DNA of 64,000 nt from contig NZ_LVVY01000071.1 of the NCBI RefSeq assembly GCF_001650025.1, positions 1 through 64,000 on the forward strand, given 5' to 3'. The translations under genes were made by a program, and so were the position numbers. Shown here piece after piece: positions 15,404 through 25,105 of this stretch. Each line of letters starts with the position of its first letter. Position 1 is the stretch's first letter. The DNA is from Devosia elaeis. GTDB lineage: Bacteria; Pseudomonadota; Alphaproteobacteria; Rhizobiales; Devosiaceae. Below the pieces are notes generated by a model that made no database searches, was not told the DNA's origin, and saw only the letters and a list, made by a program, of their open reading frames with translations.

Positions 15404-16479
15404 GCCGCGTCTTGAATGTAGCCGTCGTCGGTTGCGGCATCGGCCGCTCCCATATCGTGGAGGGCTATCTGCCCAATGCCGACAAGTTCAAGGTCCTGGC
15501 TATCTGCGATCTGGACCAGGAACGCCTCGACAAGATCGGCGAAGAATTCGGCATCGACCGCCGCGTCGTCAATTTCGATGACCTGCTGGCCATGGACGAC
15601 ATCGACATCATCGACGTCTGCACCCCCCCGGGCGCGCATCTTTTCATGGTCTCGGCGGCGCTCAAGGCCGGCAAGCACGTGGTCTGCGAAAAGCCCCTGG
15701 TCGGGTCGCTCAAGGATGTGGACACCATCATGGCGATCGAAAAGGGCGCCAAGGGCTTGCTCATGCCGGTGTTCCAATATCGCTTCGGCGACGGCATCGA
15801 GCAGGCCAAGGCGGTGATCGAGTCCGGCATTGCCGGCAAGGCCTATTGCGGCACGGTGGAAACCATGTGGCGGCGCGAAGCGCTCTATTACGCGGTGCCT
15901 TGGCGCGGCAAGTGGAAGACCGAGCTCGGCGGCGTGCTGATGGGTCACGCCATCCACCCCCACGATATCTTCACCTATCTGATGGGCGATATCGCCCGCA
16001 TGTTCGGCCGCGTCGCCACGCGGGTGAACCCGATCGAGGTCGAGGACGTCATTTCCGCCTCCCTCGAGATGAAAAGCGGCGCCCTGGCGAGCTTTACCGC
16101 CACCCTGGGCTCTGTGGACGAGATCACCCGCATCCGGCTGCAATTTGAGAACGTCACCATCGAAAGCGACCATTCGCCCTATAATCCGGGTAAGGAGCCG
16201 TGGAAAATCCTGCCACGGAATGACGAGGTCAAGGCGCGGATCGACAAGCTGCTGGCCAATTGGCAGCATGTTCCGTCGCGTTTCCAGACCCAGATGGCGC
16301 GGTTCCATGATGCCATTTTCGGCAAGGGCGAATTGCCGGTGACCAGCGCCGATTCCCGGCGGGCGCTGGAATTGGTGACGGCGTTCTATCATTCTTCGTC
16401 CACCCATACCGAAGTCGTGCTGCCGCTCGGGCCCGAGCATCCGCTCTATGAGAGCTGGGTGCCGGCGCAATACCGATAG
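15400..16479 (+). CDS. Gfo/Idh/MocA family oxidoreductase (second)
   Basis: This 359-residue enzyme has a well-formed nucleotide fold (VAVVGCGIGRSHIVEGY) and the family lysine in CEKPLVGS. The substrate domain contains GHAIHPHDIFTYLMGDI with the catalytic-type histidine. It is translationally coupled to the first dehydrogenase and followed by the ATPase gene 23 nt later. The pair probably performs consecutive or reciprocal oxidation and reduction of the imported sugar, as seen for paired Gfo/Idh enzymes in inositol and levoglucosan pathways; this is inference. Confidence 0.9.
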   Translation: MSRVLNVAVVGCGIGRSHIVEGYLPNADKFKVLAICDLDQERLDKIGEEFGIDRRVVNFDDLLAMDDIDIIDVCTPPGAHLFMVSAALKAGKHVVCEKPLVGSLKDVDTIMAIEKGAKGLLMPVFQYRFGDGIEQAKAVIESGIAGKAYCGTVETMWRREALYYAVPWRGKWKTELGGVLMGHAIHPHDIFTYLMGDIARMFGRVATRVNPIEVEDVISASLEMKSGALASFTATLGSVDEITRIRLQFENVTIESDHSPYNPGKEPWKILPRNDEVKARIDKLLANWQHVPSRFQTQMARFHDAIFGKGELPVTSADSRRALELVTAFYHSSSTHTEVVLPLGPEHPLYESWVPAQYR

Positions 16480-16502
16480 GCCAGGCAGGAGGAGACAGGC
16501 CC

Positions 16503-17558
<1,056 letters not shown>

Positions 17559-17580
17559 CCCCGGCGACCGGCCAAATGCA

Positions 17581-17612
17581 AAAATCCCCGTCCCTTCGGG
17601 CGGGGACTTTTT
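17581..17612 (+). terminator. Intrinsic terminator of the sugar operon
   Basis: The stem TCCCCGTCC/GGCGGGGA with a short TTCG-type loop is followed by TTTTT. An A run precedes the stem, so it can also work on the minus strand, where it would face the end of the response-regulator gene. Confidence 0.85.
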
Positions 17613-17688
17613 GTGACATCTGGCGGGATCTCGTGAGCAGACTGTGAACGTCGGCACCCGCCGATCGGCCGAAAGCGTGCTCAAAACG

Positions 17689-19035
17689 CTAACGATTGAC
17701 GCCAAGCCGCGTCATTTTCTCGTTCAGGGTCCGGCGGGGCACCTGCAACGCCTCGGCGACGGCCGCGACGGAATCGTCATGGCGGCGCAGTTCGGCCTCG
17801 ATGACATGCCGTTCATAGGCGGCGACCCTGTCGGCCAGGCTCGCCCCGTTCGGCTCCGGAGCGCGCTGACCCAGCATGTCGCCCAGGGCGCGGCCATTGG
17901 CGCTGAGGCCGAGCACGAAGCGATCGGCCGCCGCCTTCAATTCACGCACATTGCCCGGCCAGTCATGGCTGAGAATGGCATTGATGTCGGCCGGATGCAG
18001 GTCGGGCGGATTGCGCCCGAAACGGCGGGCGGCGAGCGCCAGGAAATGATGGAACAGCAGCACGCTGTCATCGCCGCGCTCGCGCAGGGGCGGCAGGTGG
18101 AGTGTGGCCATGTTGAGCCGGTAGAACAGATCGGCCCGGAACCGGCCGGCAGCGCTTTCGGCCTCGAGGTCCACCTTGGAGGCGGCGATGATCCTGAGAT
18201 CGAGCGGGATCTGCCTGTTGGAGCCCAGCCGCTCGACCACCCGCTCCTGGATCACGCGCAGCACCTTGGCCTGGGCGAGGAGGGGCATGGATTCGATCTC
18301 GTCGAGCAGAAGCGTGCCGCCATTGGCGAATTCGAACTTGCCCAATCTTTGGCTGCCCGCGCCGGTAAAGGCGCCGGCCTCATGGCCGAACAGCTCGCTC
18401 TCGATCAGCTCGGCCGGGATGGCGGCGCAATTGACGGCGACGAAGGGCTTTTCCGCGCGGGGGGAAAAATCGTGCAGGCATCGCGCCACCACTTCCTTGC
18501 CGGTGCCGGTCTCGCCCAGGAGGATGACATCGGCGGGAATGGCGGCCAGCTCGCGGATGGCCCGACGCAAGGCCTCCATGCCGGGCGCGGCGCCGATGAG
18601 CCGGCCCGCCAGTTCATTGTCGCCGCCATCGAGCCGGCGTCGCAGGTCGGCGATCTCGCGCCGCAGCCGCGCCCGCTCCACCGCGCGGTTGAGGGAATTG
18701 ACCAATTGTTCGGGCACGTAGGGCTTTTGCAGGAAATCGAAGGCCCCCGCGCGCATGGCTTCGACCGCCATGGGCACGTCGCCATGGCCGGTAATGAGGA
18801 TGACCTCGATGGGCAATCCGCCCTCGCCGATGGCGCGCAACAGCTCGAGCCCGGACAGGCCCGGCATGCGCACGTCGGTCAGCACGACATGGGGCTGGCC
18901 GGCCTCGATCAGGCGCATGGCCTCGCCGGCATTGGCGGCGATGGCGGTCTCGAAGCCGGACAGGCGCAACCATTGCTCGAGCGCGGTGCGCACCATGTCT
19001 TCGTCGTCGACGATGAGGATTTTGGGATTGGTCAT
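17689..19035 (-). CDS. Sigma-54-dependent response regulator (DctD type)
   Basis: This 448-residue NtrC-family activator has three domains. The receiver has the phospho-acceptor Asp54 in VVLTDVRMPG and the acidic pair DDED at 10-13. The AAA+ domain has Walker A GETGTGKE, the sigma-54 contact loop GAFTGA, and Walker B GGTLLLDEI. The C-terminal Fis-type helix-turn-helix includes VAEALQVPRRTLNEKM. It is 23 nt downstream of the kinase gene on the same strand. Its target is very probably the tctCBA operon, which has a consensus sigma-54 promoter and upstream palindromes. Confidence 0.93.
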   Translation of the reverse strand: MTNPKILIVDDEDMVRTALEQWLRLSGFETAIAANAGEAMRLIEAGQPHVVLTDVRMPGLSGLELLRAIGEGGLPIEVILITGHGDVPMAVEAMRAGAFDFLQKPYVPEQLVNSLNRAVERARLRREIADLRRRLDGGDNELAGRLIGAAPGMEALRRAIRELAAIPADVILLGETGTGKEVVARCLHDFSPRAEKPFVAVNCAAIPAELIESELFGHEAGAFTGAGSQRLGKFEFANGGTLLLDEIESMPLLAQAKVLRVIQERVVERLGSNRQIPLDLRIIAASKVDLEAESAAGRFRADLFYRLNMATLHLPPLRERGDDSVLLFHHFLALAARRFGRNPPDLHPADINAILSHDWPGNVRELKAAADRFVLGLSANGRALGDMLGQRAPEPNGASLADRVAAYERHVIEAELRRHDDSVAAVAEALQVPRRTLNEKMTRLGVNR

Positions 19036-19058
19036 GATGGGCGGCTTCTCAATCGTGC

Positions 19059-21068
19059 TTATCGTTTCGCTCGGTGCGATGGTGCGGTTCTTTCGCCTCC
19101 CTCCCCCTTGAGGGGAGGGAATGAGGGTGGGGGTTCAGGCCTATCAGCAATCCCCCCAGCGATGTGAGCGCGCTGCACCTTCAGAACCCCCTCCCCTGCC
19201 CTCCCCTCAAGGGGGAGGGGGCTCATCGCGGGTGTGGCGACATCGTGCGCCACCGGCAGAACAATCGTAAACGTACTCCCCTGGCCGGGCACGGAATGCA
19301 CGTTGATGGTGCCGCCCGAATCCCGCACCAGGCCGTAGGAGATGGCCAGGCCCAGCCCCAGGCCCTTGCCGGCGGGCTTGGTGGTGAAGAAGGGATCGAA
19401 GAGATTGGCCATGTCCTCCGGCGCGATGCCGATGCCGGTATCGGTGATGGCGATGCGGGCCTGGCCGCCTTCGGACACGACGCCGATGGAGAGGACGCGC
19501 ATGGGCAAATCCTCCATGGCGTCGGCGGCATTGGCGATGAGATTGATTAGCACCTGTTCGAGATGCACCGGATTGGCGGCGACGGCCAGCGGCGGCCGCG
19601 GCCGGCGATATTCGACATCCACGCCCACCTGGCGCAGGCGGTGATCGACCAGGTCGAGCGCATTGGCCATGGCAGTGCCGATATCGGCCTGCATGACGCC
19701 CCGGCCGTCCTTGCGAGCAAAGGTCTTGAGATGCCCGGTGAGATTGGCGAGCCGCTCCACCACCTTGTCCATGGCGGCAAGGACCGGGACGAGCTCGCCG
19801 CCGCTGCGGCGCTGTTCGAGCAGGCGCGCGCTGGCCAGATGAGTGGTGAGCGCGGCCACCGGCTGGCTGACCTCGTGGGCGACCCCGGCCAGGGCCTGGC
19901 CGAGGCTGGCGAGCCGGGCGGCCTGCGCCAGCCCCGCCTGGGCCTCGCGCTCGGCCTTTTCGGCGCGGACGCGCTCGGCGATCTCGGCCCGCAATTGCGC
20001 GTTCATGGCATGCAAATCCTCGGTGCGCTCGGCCACGCGCTGTTCGAGCCGCATGTGATCGCTGAGGCGCTGGCTGACCAGCCTGCGGCGCTGCTCGAAC
20101 AGGACGATGACGAGCAGCAGGGCGGCGCAGGCCAGGCCCGCCGCCGCGGCCGCCACCATGGCGGCGCCCTGGAGCGGCGCCAGCGGAATGAAGGACAGGA
20201 GCCGCCAGCCCAGCTTGGGCAGGCGCAATTCCTCCAGCACGAAATAGCCCGAGGCTTCCGGATCGGCCCCGGCAATATAGGCGAATTCGGCGCCGCGCGA
20301 TTGCCAGCGATCGGCCAGGATGCCCTTGTTGTCGACGCCGTTCTCGCCATAGCGCTGCTGGCTGGAAATCTCTCCCGCCCGGGCCGGCGTCATGGTCTGC
20401 AGCGGCCGGTAGCGCCAATCCGGCCGGGTGGAGAGGATGACCACGTCATTGACATCGGCGATCCCGATCAATTCGCCCGAGCGCCACCAGATCGCTTCCA
20501 GCTCGCCCAGGTGAATCTTGGTCACCGCCACCCCGATCGGCTCATCGGGTCCGTCCACGCGCTGCGACAGGAAATAGCCCGGTACGCTGGTGGAGATGCC
20601 GAAGGCGTAATATTGCGCCTTGCCGCGGTCCAGGGCGTCGGCGAAATAGGGCCGGAAGGAATAATCGGTGCCCACCAGGCTCGTGAGCGTCCACCAATTG
20701 CTGGCGGCCACCACGCTGCCATGCTCGTCCATGAGAAAAATCTCGCCGGCCCCGGCGGTCTCGTTGAGCTTGCTCAGGAAGCCGTTCGCCGCCTCCACCG
20801 CCTCGGGGTCCTCGGGGTTATCCAGCGCGGCGCGGGCCTCGCGCGATTGCGAAATGGCCACCGGCAGATAGTGGAAGCGTTCGATGATGGCTTCGAGCGT
20901 GCGGTCGAACAGGGTGAGGCGGCGCTGCGCCTGTTCCTCGGCATTGCGGATGGCCCCGTTCAGCGCCAGCTCGAACGTCACCCAGCCGACCAGCGCCACC
21001 AGGATCAGGCCCATGGCGATGGCCGCCACATGGCGGTGATCCAGCAGATGGCGCAGCGCAAGTCCCAA
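19059..21068 (-). CDS. Membrane sensor histidine kinase (DctB type) with repeat-derived C-terminal tail
   Basis: The 669-residue kinase has an N-terminal membrane segment, a periplasmic double-Cache-like domain (about 35-290), a second membrane segment (about 300-325), a coiled coil, the H-box GVAHEVSQPVAAL near residue 396, and ATP-binding boxes LINLIANAADAM and GKGLGLGLA. The normal kinase fold ends at FTIVLPVA (about 603). The last 54 or so residues (PLPLEGRAGEG ... [11 protein letters not shown]) are translated from a genomic repeat element. The likely start is TTG 21068 with AAGGG 6 nt upstream; an ATG lies at codon 19. It probably senses the acid imported by TctCBA and phosphorylates the adjacent response regulator. 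Confidence 0.9.
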   Translation of the reverse strand: MGLALRHLLDHRHVAAIAMGLILVALVGWVTFELALNGAIRNAEEQAQRRLTLFDRTLEAIIERFHYLPVAISQSREARAALDNPEDPEAVEAANGFLSKLNETAGAGEIFLMDEHGSVVAASNWWTLTSLVGTDYSFRPYFADALDRGKAQYYAFGISTSVPGYFLSQRVDGPDEPIGVAVTKIHLGELEAIWWRSGELIGIADVNDVVILSTRPDWRYRPLQTMTPARAGEISSQQRYGENGVDNKGILADRWQSRGAEFAYIAGADPEASGYFVLEELRLPKLGWRLLSFIPLAPLQGAAMVAAAAAGLACAALLLVIVLFEQRRRLVSQRLSDHMRLEQRVAERTEDLHAMNAQLRAEIAERVRAEKAEREAQAGLAQAARLASLGQALAGVAHEVSQPVAALTTHLASARLLEQRRSGGELVPVLAAMDKVVERLANLTGHLKTFARKDGRGVMQADIGTAMANALDLVDHRLRQVGVDVEYRRPRPPLAVAANPVHLEQVLINLIANAADAMEDLPMRVLSIGVVSEGGQARIAITDTGIGIAPEDMANLFDPFFTTKPAGKGLGLGLAISYGLVRDSGGTINVHSVPGQGSTFTIVLPVAHDVATPAMSPLPLEGRAGEGVLKVQRAHIAGGIADRPEPPPSFPPLKGEGGERTAPSHRAKR
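19096..19221. repeat. Palindromic repeat element, copy A (within the kinase gene)
   Basis: Two inverted arms built on CTCCCCCTTGAGGGGAGGG and its complement enclose about 50 bp. The same arms occur at 22265-22362 and 26907-27006. Here the element is inside the 3' end of the kinase reading frame and is translated. Confidence 0.8.
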
Positions 21069-21081
21069 GGTAGGCCCTTAT

Positions 21082-21097
21082 TGGCAAGATATTGCCA
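21082..21097. promoter_or_regulatory. Upstream activator site 1 for the tctCBA promoter
   Basis: TGGCAA-GATA-TTGCCA is a perfect inverted repeat about 100 bp upstream of the sigma-54 promoter, the usual place for an NtrC-family binding site. It also lies 13 bp upstream of the kinase start codon, so the regulator could control its own operon. Confidence 0.6.
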
Positions 21098-21113
21098 GGC
21101 TCTCGGCGAAAGC

Positions 21114-21132
21114 TCGGCAATTTTCTGCCCGA
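21114..21132. promoter_or_regulatory. Upstream activator site 2 (imperfect) for the tctCBA promoter
   Basis: TCGGCA and TGCCCGA form imperfect inverted arms. Its centre is about 33 bp from site 1, or three helical turns, which is typical of tandem activator sites. Confidence 0.4.
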
Positions 21133-21182
21133 ACGCTTAACACGCCCTGCACGAAAAGCATATCTGCCTTGCATTTCTGCCT

Positions 21183-21198
21183 TGGCACGCGCTTTGCA
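21183..21198 (+). promoter_or_regulatory. Sigma-54 promoter of tctCBA
   Basis: TGGCACG-CGCT-TTGCA is a full match to the -24/-12 consensus. It lies 54 bp before the tctC start, downstream of the two inverted repeats and next to a gene for a sigma-54 activator. Confidence 0.85.
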
Positions 21199-21252
21199 AT
21201 AGGGATTTCGCCCCTGGCCGGAGCCGGGGCCAATCTGGGAGGAAATACCAAG

Positions 21253-22236
21253 ATGAACACATTCGTCAGGACGTTCGCCGCCGCCCTGGTCGCGGCCTCC
21301 GCGCTGAGCGGAATTTCCGCCATGGCGCAGGACTATCCCAACCAGCCGATCACCATCGTCGTGCCCTTCTCGGCCGGCGGCCCCACCGACACGGTGACGC
21401 GCCTCGTCGCCGCGGCGATGAGCGAGGATCTCGGCCAGCAGGTGGTGGTGCAGAACGTGGGCGGCGCCGGCGGCACGCTGGGCGCGGGCCAGGTGGCCGC
21501 GGCCAATGCCGATGGCTATACGCTGCTGCTGCACCATATCGGCATGTCCACCGCCCCGGCGCTCTATGCCAGCCTGCCCTTCGACCCGATGACCGATTTC
21601 GCCCCGATCGGGCTGGTCACCGAAGTGCCGATGACGGTGGTGGCGCGGCGCGATTTCGAGCCGGCAACCCTCGAAGACCTCATCGCCCATATCAAGGAAA
21701 ACGGCGAGAACATCACCTATGCCAATGCCGGCATCGGCGCGGCGAGCCAGCTTTGCGGCCTGCTGATCATGGACGCGCTCGACACCAAGATGACCGAAGT
21801 GCCCTATCAGGGCACCGGCCCGGCCATGACCGACCTGCTCGGCGGGCAGATCGACATGATGTGCGACCAGACCACCAATACGACCAGCCAGATCCAGGCC
21901 GGCGAAATCAAGGCCTATGCGGTGACGACGCCCGAGCGCATCGCCGTGCTGCCCGACCTGCCGACCCTGGCCGAAGGCGGCCTCGACAATTTCAACCTCG
22001 CCATCTGGCACGGCCTCTACGCGCCGGCCGGCACCGACCCGGCCATCGTCGCGCGGCTGCAGACCGCCTTGCAGGCCGCCCTGGCCAATGAAACCGTCGG
22101 CAATTCCTTCGCCGAGCTGGGCACCTATCCGGTCCCGGCCGACCAGGCCACGCCCGAAGCCCTGGCCGAAACCCTCGAAGGCCAGATCGCGCTCTGGAAG
22201 GAAGTGATCTCGGCGGCCGGCGTGTCGGCGCAATAG
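21253..22236 (+). CDS. tctC: Tripartite tricarboxylate transporter, binding protein TctC
   Basis: This 327-residue periplasmic receptor belongs to the Bug/TctC family, which captures citrate or other carboxylates for the TctAB membrane part. It has a cleaved signal peptide (MNTFVRTFAAALVAASALSG, then AMAQD). The conserved start of the mature protein is YPNQPITIVVPFSAGGPTDT, where the first loop contacts a carboxylate. GGGAGG lies upstream of ATG 21253. A palindromic repeat separates it from tctB. Control is probably by the adjacent two-component system through sigma-54. Confidence 0.93.
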   Translation: MNTFVRTFAAALVAASALSGISAMAQDYPNQPITIVVPFSAGGPTDTVTRLVAAAMSEDLGQQVVVQNVGGAGGTLGAGQVAAANADGYTLLLHHIGMSTAPALYASLPFDPMTDFAPIGLVTEVPMTVVARRDFEPATLEDLIAHIKENGENITYANAGIGAASQLCGLLIMDALDTKMTEVPYQGTGPAMTDLLGGQIDMMCDQTTNTTSQIQAGEIKAYAVTTPERIAVLPDLPTLAEGGLDNFNLAIWHGLYAPAGTDPAIVARLQTALQAALANETVGNSFAELGTYPVPADQATPEALAETLEGQIALWKEVISAAGVSAQ

Positions 22237-22264
22237 GGCCGTTCACAAGGCTTCGGCTCTGTCG

Positions 22265-22362
22265 CCCCCCTCCCCCTTGAGGGGAGGGCCGGGGTGGGGG
22301 TCGTGCGGTGAACCGCCGATGGACCCCCACCCTCATTCCCTCCCCTCAAGGGGGAGGGAGGC
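22265..22362. repeat. Palindromic repeat element, copy B (between tctC and tctB)
   Basis: The left arm CCTCCCCCTTGAGGGGAGGG and the right arm CCCTCCCCTCAAGGGGGAGG form a very long hairpin around a short loop that includes GTGCGGTGAACCGCCGAT. It fills the intergenic space in the middle of a transport operon. No protein is encoded. Confidence 0.85.
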
Positions 22363-22481
22363 GATGGAACCGCCAGATTGAGAGGGAGACGTCCAAGGTG
22401 AACCCTCCCTCTGGGGGGCAAGAGCCGCCGGCTCCGGCACTCTTCCGGCATCCAATTGGCCACACCCATCGGGAGGCGAAA

Positions 22482-22943
22482 ATGGCACTCAATGCGTCGC
22501 GCGACGATCTGGCCGCGGGGGCGATCTTCGTGGCCTTCGGCTCGTTCTTCGCGCTCGAAGCGATGAAATATGAATTCGGCACGCCCTTCCGCATGGGGCC
22601 GGGCTTCATGCCCATCCTCCTGGGCGGCATCCTGGTGGCGCTGGGCATCGCCGTGGCCGCCAAGGGCTTCGGCAAGCCCGAAACCGGTTCCGGGCCGGCC
22701 TGGCCCTGGCGCGGCATCGTCCTGGTGCTGGGCACGATCCTGTTCTTCGCCGCCACCATACGCGGGCTGGGCTTCGTGCCGGTGGTGCTGACCACCGCCC
22801 TGGTCACCGCGCTGTCCAGCCGCCGCAATTCATGGCTGGCGGCCCTGGTCATCGCCCTGGGCCTCACCATGCTCTGCTACCTCATCTTCGTGGTGGGCCT
22901 GGGTATGATCGTGCCGCTTTTCGGCCCCTGGCTCAGCTTCTAG
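22482..22943 (+). CDS. tctB: Tripartite tricarboxylate transporter, small membrane subunit TctB
   Basis: This 153-residue inner-membrane protein has four predicted transmembrane segments and the TctB-family pattern (RDDLAAGAIFVAFGSFFALEA at the N-terminus, then a GPGFMPILLGGILVALG segment). It has GGGAGG upstream of ATG 22482. The order tctC-tctB-tctA is the standard one. The 245-bp space before it is mostly a palindromic repeat, which may lower or set its expression relative to tctC. Confidence 0.9.
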   Translation: MALNASRDDLAAGAIFVAFGSFFALEAMKYEFGTPFRMGPGFMPILLGGILVALGIAVAAKGFGKPETGSGPAWPWRGIVLVLGTILFFAATIRGLGFVPVVLTTALVTALSSRRNSWLAALVIALGLTMLCYLIFVVGLGMIVPLFGPWLSF

Positions 22944-22952
22944 GAGGCCCGG

Positions 22953-24458
22953 ATGGATCTCGTTTCTTCGCTTGCGCTGGGCTTTTCCGTCGCGCTCGAC
23001 CCCGTCAATATCCTTTATTGCTTCATCGGGGTGCTGCTGGGCACGCTGGTCGGCGTGCTGCCCGGCATCGGGCCCACGGCGACCATCGCCATGCTCCTGC
23101 CCATCACCTTCACCCTGGGGCCGGCCACCGCCCTGATCATGCTGGCGGGCATCTATTACGGCGCCCAATATGGCGGCTCGACCACCGCCATCCTCATCAA
23201 CCTGCCGGGGGAAAGCTCCTCGGCGGTGACGGCCATCGACGGCTACCAGATGGCGCGGCAGGGCCGGGCAGGCCAGGCTCTGGCCACGGCGGCCATCGGC
23301 TCGTTCTTCGCCGGTTCGGTGGCGACGCTCCTGCTCGCCTTCTTCGCCCCGCCCCTTGCAAGAGCGGCGCTCAATTTCGGGGCGCCGGAATATTTCTCCC
23401 TGATCGTGCTGGGCCTACTGGTTTCCATCGCCTTGGCGCACGGCTCGATCCTGAAGGCCCTGGCGATGATCGTGCTGGGCCTGCTGCTCGGCATGGTGGG
23501 GCAGGATATCTATACCGGCACGCCGCGCTTCACCTTCGGGGTGCGCGAACTCTTCGGCGGGCTCAATTTCGTCGCCGTGGCGGTGGGCGTCTTCGGCATC
23601 GCCGAAATCCTGCGCAATCTCGAAAACGAGACCGAGCGCGAAGTGGGGGTGAAAAAGGTCACCAATCTCTGGCTGACCCGCGAGGATTTCGGGCGCATCT
23701 GGGCGCCCATCCTGCGCGGCACCGGGCTGGGTTCGGTGCTCGGCATCCTGCCGGGCGGGGGACATATCCTCTCCTCCTTCGCCTCCTATTCGGCCGAAAA
23801 GCGGCTCTCAAAGAACCCGCAGGAATTCGGCAAGGGCGCCATCGAGGGCGTGGCGGGGCCGGAATCGGCCAATAATGCGGCCGCGCAGACCTCGTTCATC
23901 CCGCTCATGACCCTGGGCATTCCCGCCCATCCGGTCATGGCGCTGATGGTGGGGGCCTTCATCCTCCAGGGCATCACGCCGGGGCCCAACGTCATCAACG
24001 AGCAGCCGGCTCTGTTCTGGGGCATCATCGCCTCGATGTGGATCGGCAACCTGCTGCTGATCATCCTCAACCTGCCGCTGATCGGGCTCTGGGTGAAGAT
24101 GCTTTCCATCCCCTATCGGGTGCTGTTCCCGGCCATCGTGCTGTTCGCCTGTATCGGCACCTATTCGATCAACCAGAACATCTACGACGTCTATGCCATC
24201 GCCTTCTTCGCCATGGTGGGCTATCTGCTGATCCGCTTCGGCTGCGAACCGGCCCCGCTGCTGCTCGGCTTCGTGCTGGGGCCGCTGCTGGAAGAGCATT
24301 TGCGGCGGGCCATGATCATCTCGCGCGGCGATCCGATGATCTTCGTCACCCGCCCGATCTCGGCGACGCTGTTGCTGCTGGCCCTGGCCGCCGTGCTGGT
24401 GGCGGTGCTGCCCGCCATTCGCCGCAAGCGCCAGGAGGTCTTCGTCGAGGACGATTGA
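22953..24458 (+). CDS. tctA: Tripartite tricarboxylate transporter, large membrane subunit TctA
   Basis: This 501-residue membrane protein has about eleven or twelve hydrophobic segments and is the ion-driven translocator. The signature GVLPGIGPTATIAMLLP (about 35-51) and the second pseudo-repeat GILPGGGHILSSFASYSAEK (about 264-283) are both visible, as is GAQYGGSTTAILINLPGE. It follows tctB by 9 nt. The operon ends at a terminator 28 nt later. Confidence 0.95.
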   Translation: MDLVSSLALGFSVALDPVNILYCFIGVLLGTLVGVLPGIGPTATIAMLLPITFTLGPATALIMLAGIYYGAQYGGSTTAILINLPGESSSAVTAIDGYQMARQGRAGQALATAAIGSFFAGSVATLLLAFFAPPLARAALNFGAPEYFSLIVLGLLVSIALAHGSILKALAMIVLGLLLGMVGQDIYTGTPRFTFGVRELFGGLNFVAVAVGVFGIAEILRNLENETEREVGVKKVTNLWLTREDFGRIWAPILRGTGLGSVLGILPGGGHILSSFASYSAEKRLSKNPQEFGKGAIEGVAGPESANNAAAQTSFIPLMTLGIPAHPVMALMVGAFILQGITPGPNVINEQPALFWGIIASMWIGNLLLIILNLPLIGLWVKMLSIPYRVLFPAIVLFACIGTYSINQNIYDVYAIAFFAMVGYLLIRFGCEPAPLLLGFVLGPLLEEHLRRAMIISRGDPMIFVTRPISATLLLLALAAVLVAVLPAIRRKRQEVFVEDD

Positions 24459-24485
24459 GGCCTTTCGGACTTCAGATTGTTGCGT

Positions 24486-24522
24486 GAGAGGGCCGGTGCT
24501 AAGGTGCCGGCCTTCTCTTTTT
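24486..24522 (+). terminator. Intrinsic terminator after tctA
   Basis: GAGAGGGCCGG pairs with CCGGCCTTCTC (one G-T pair) and is followed by a T run. The Shine-Dalgarno GGAAGG of the next gene begins directly after it. Confidence 0.8.
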
Positions 24523-24532
24523 GGAAGGTCCG

Positions 24533-25003
24533 ATGCCCAGAGACACCAGAATGTCGCGCATGCTGCATGTGCTGATCCATATGGACCGGCATGTGAAGCG
24601 CGCCACCTCCGAGACCATCGCCCGGATGCTCGACACCAATCCCGTCGTGGTGCGCCGCATGATGGCCGGGTTCCGCGCCGCCGGCATCGTCACCTCCGAA
24701 AAGGGCCATGGTGGCGGCTGGGAACTGGCCCGGCCGCTGGCGGAGATCAGCCTGCTGGACGTCTATCGCGCCGTGGGCGAGCCGGCTCTGTTCAATATCG
24801 GCCCCGACGCGGAGGCGGCGACCTGCCTGGTGGAGCGGGCGGTGGATGCGCGGATGAGCGAAACGCTGAACGAGGCGGAGCGCCTGCTGATGGCGCGGTT
24901 CGCCGATATCCGCGTGGCCGATGTGGCCGACGAATTCGAGGCGCGCTTTGCGCAGATGAAGGCCGAGGGCAGACTCGATCCGGCCCATGACCATTTCGGC
25001 TAG
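24533..25003 (+). CDS. Rrf2 family transcriptional regulator
   Basis: The 156-residue protein has the Rrf2 winged helix (RMLHVLIHMDRH, then ATSETIARMLDTNPVVVRRMMAGFRAAGIV) and the family wing EKGHGGGWELAR. Only one cysteine is present (in AATCLVER), so it lacks the three-cysteine Fe-S site of IscR or NsrR and should use another signal, as the YwnA-type members do. ATG 24533 has GGAAGG 4 nt upstream. Its target is unknown; the divergent gap to neighbours does not point to one. Confidence 0.88.
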   Translation: MPRDTRMSRMLHVLIHMDRHVKRATSETIARMLDTNPVVVRRMMAGFRAAGIVTSEKGHGGGWELARPLAEISLLDVYRAVGEPALFNIGPDAEAATCLVERAVDARMSETLNEAERLLMARFADIRVADVADEFEARFAQMKAEGRLDPAHDHFG

Positions 25004-25105
25004 GCCCACCGCCGGCCCGGCCCGGTCGTGGTTCCGCCGAAGAACAAAATAAAAGATTGGTTAACCTTGTTCTTATACTTTTCCTTCATCATGATGGGGG
25101 TCAAT

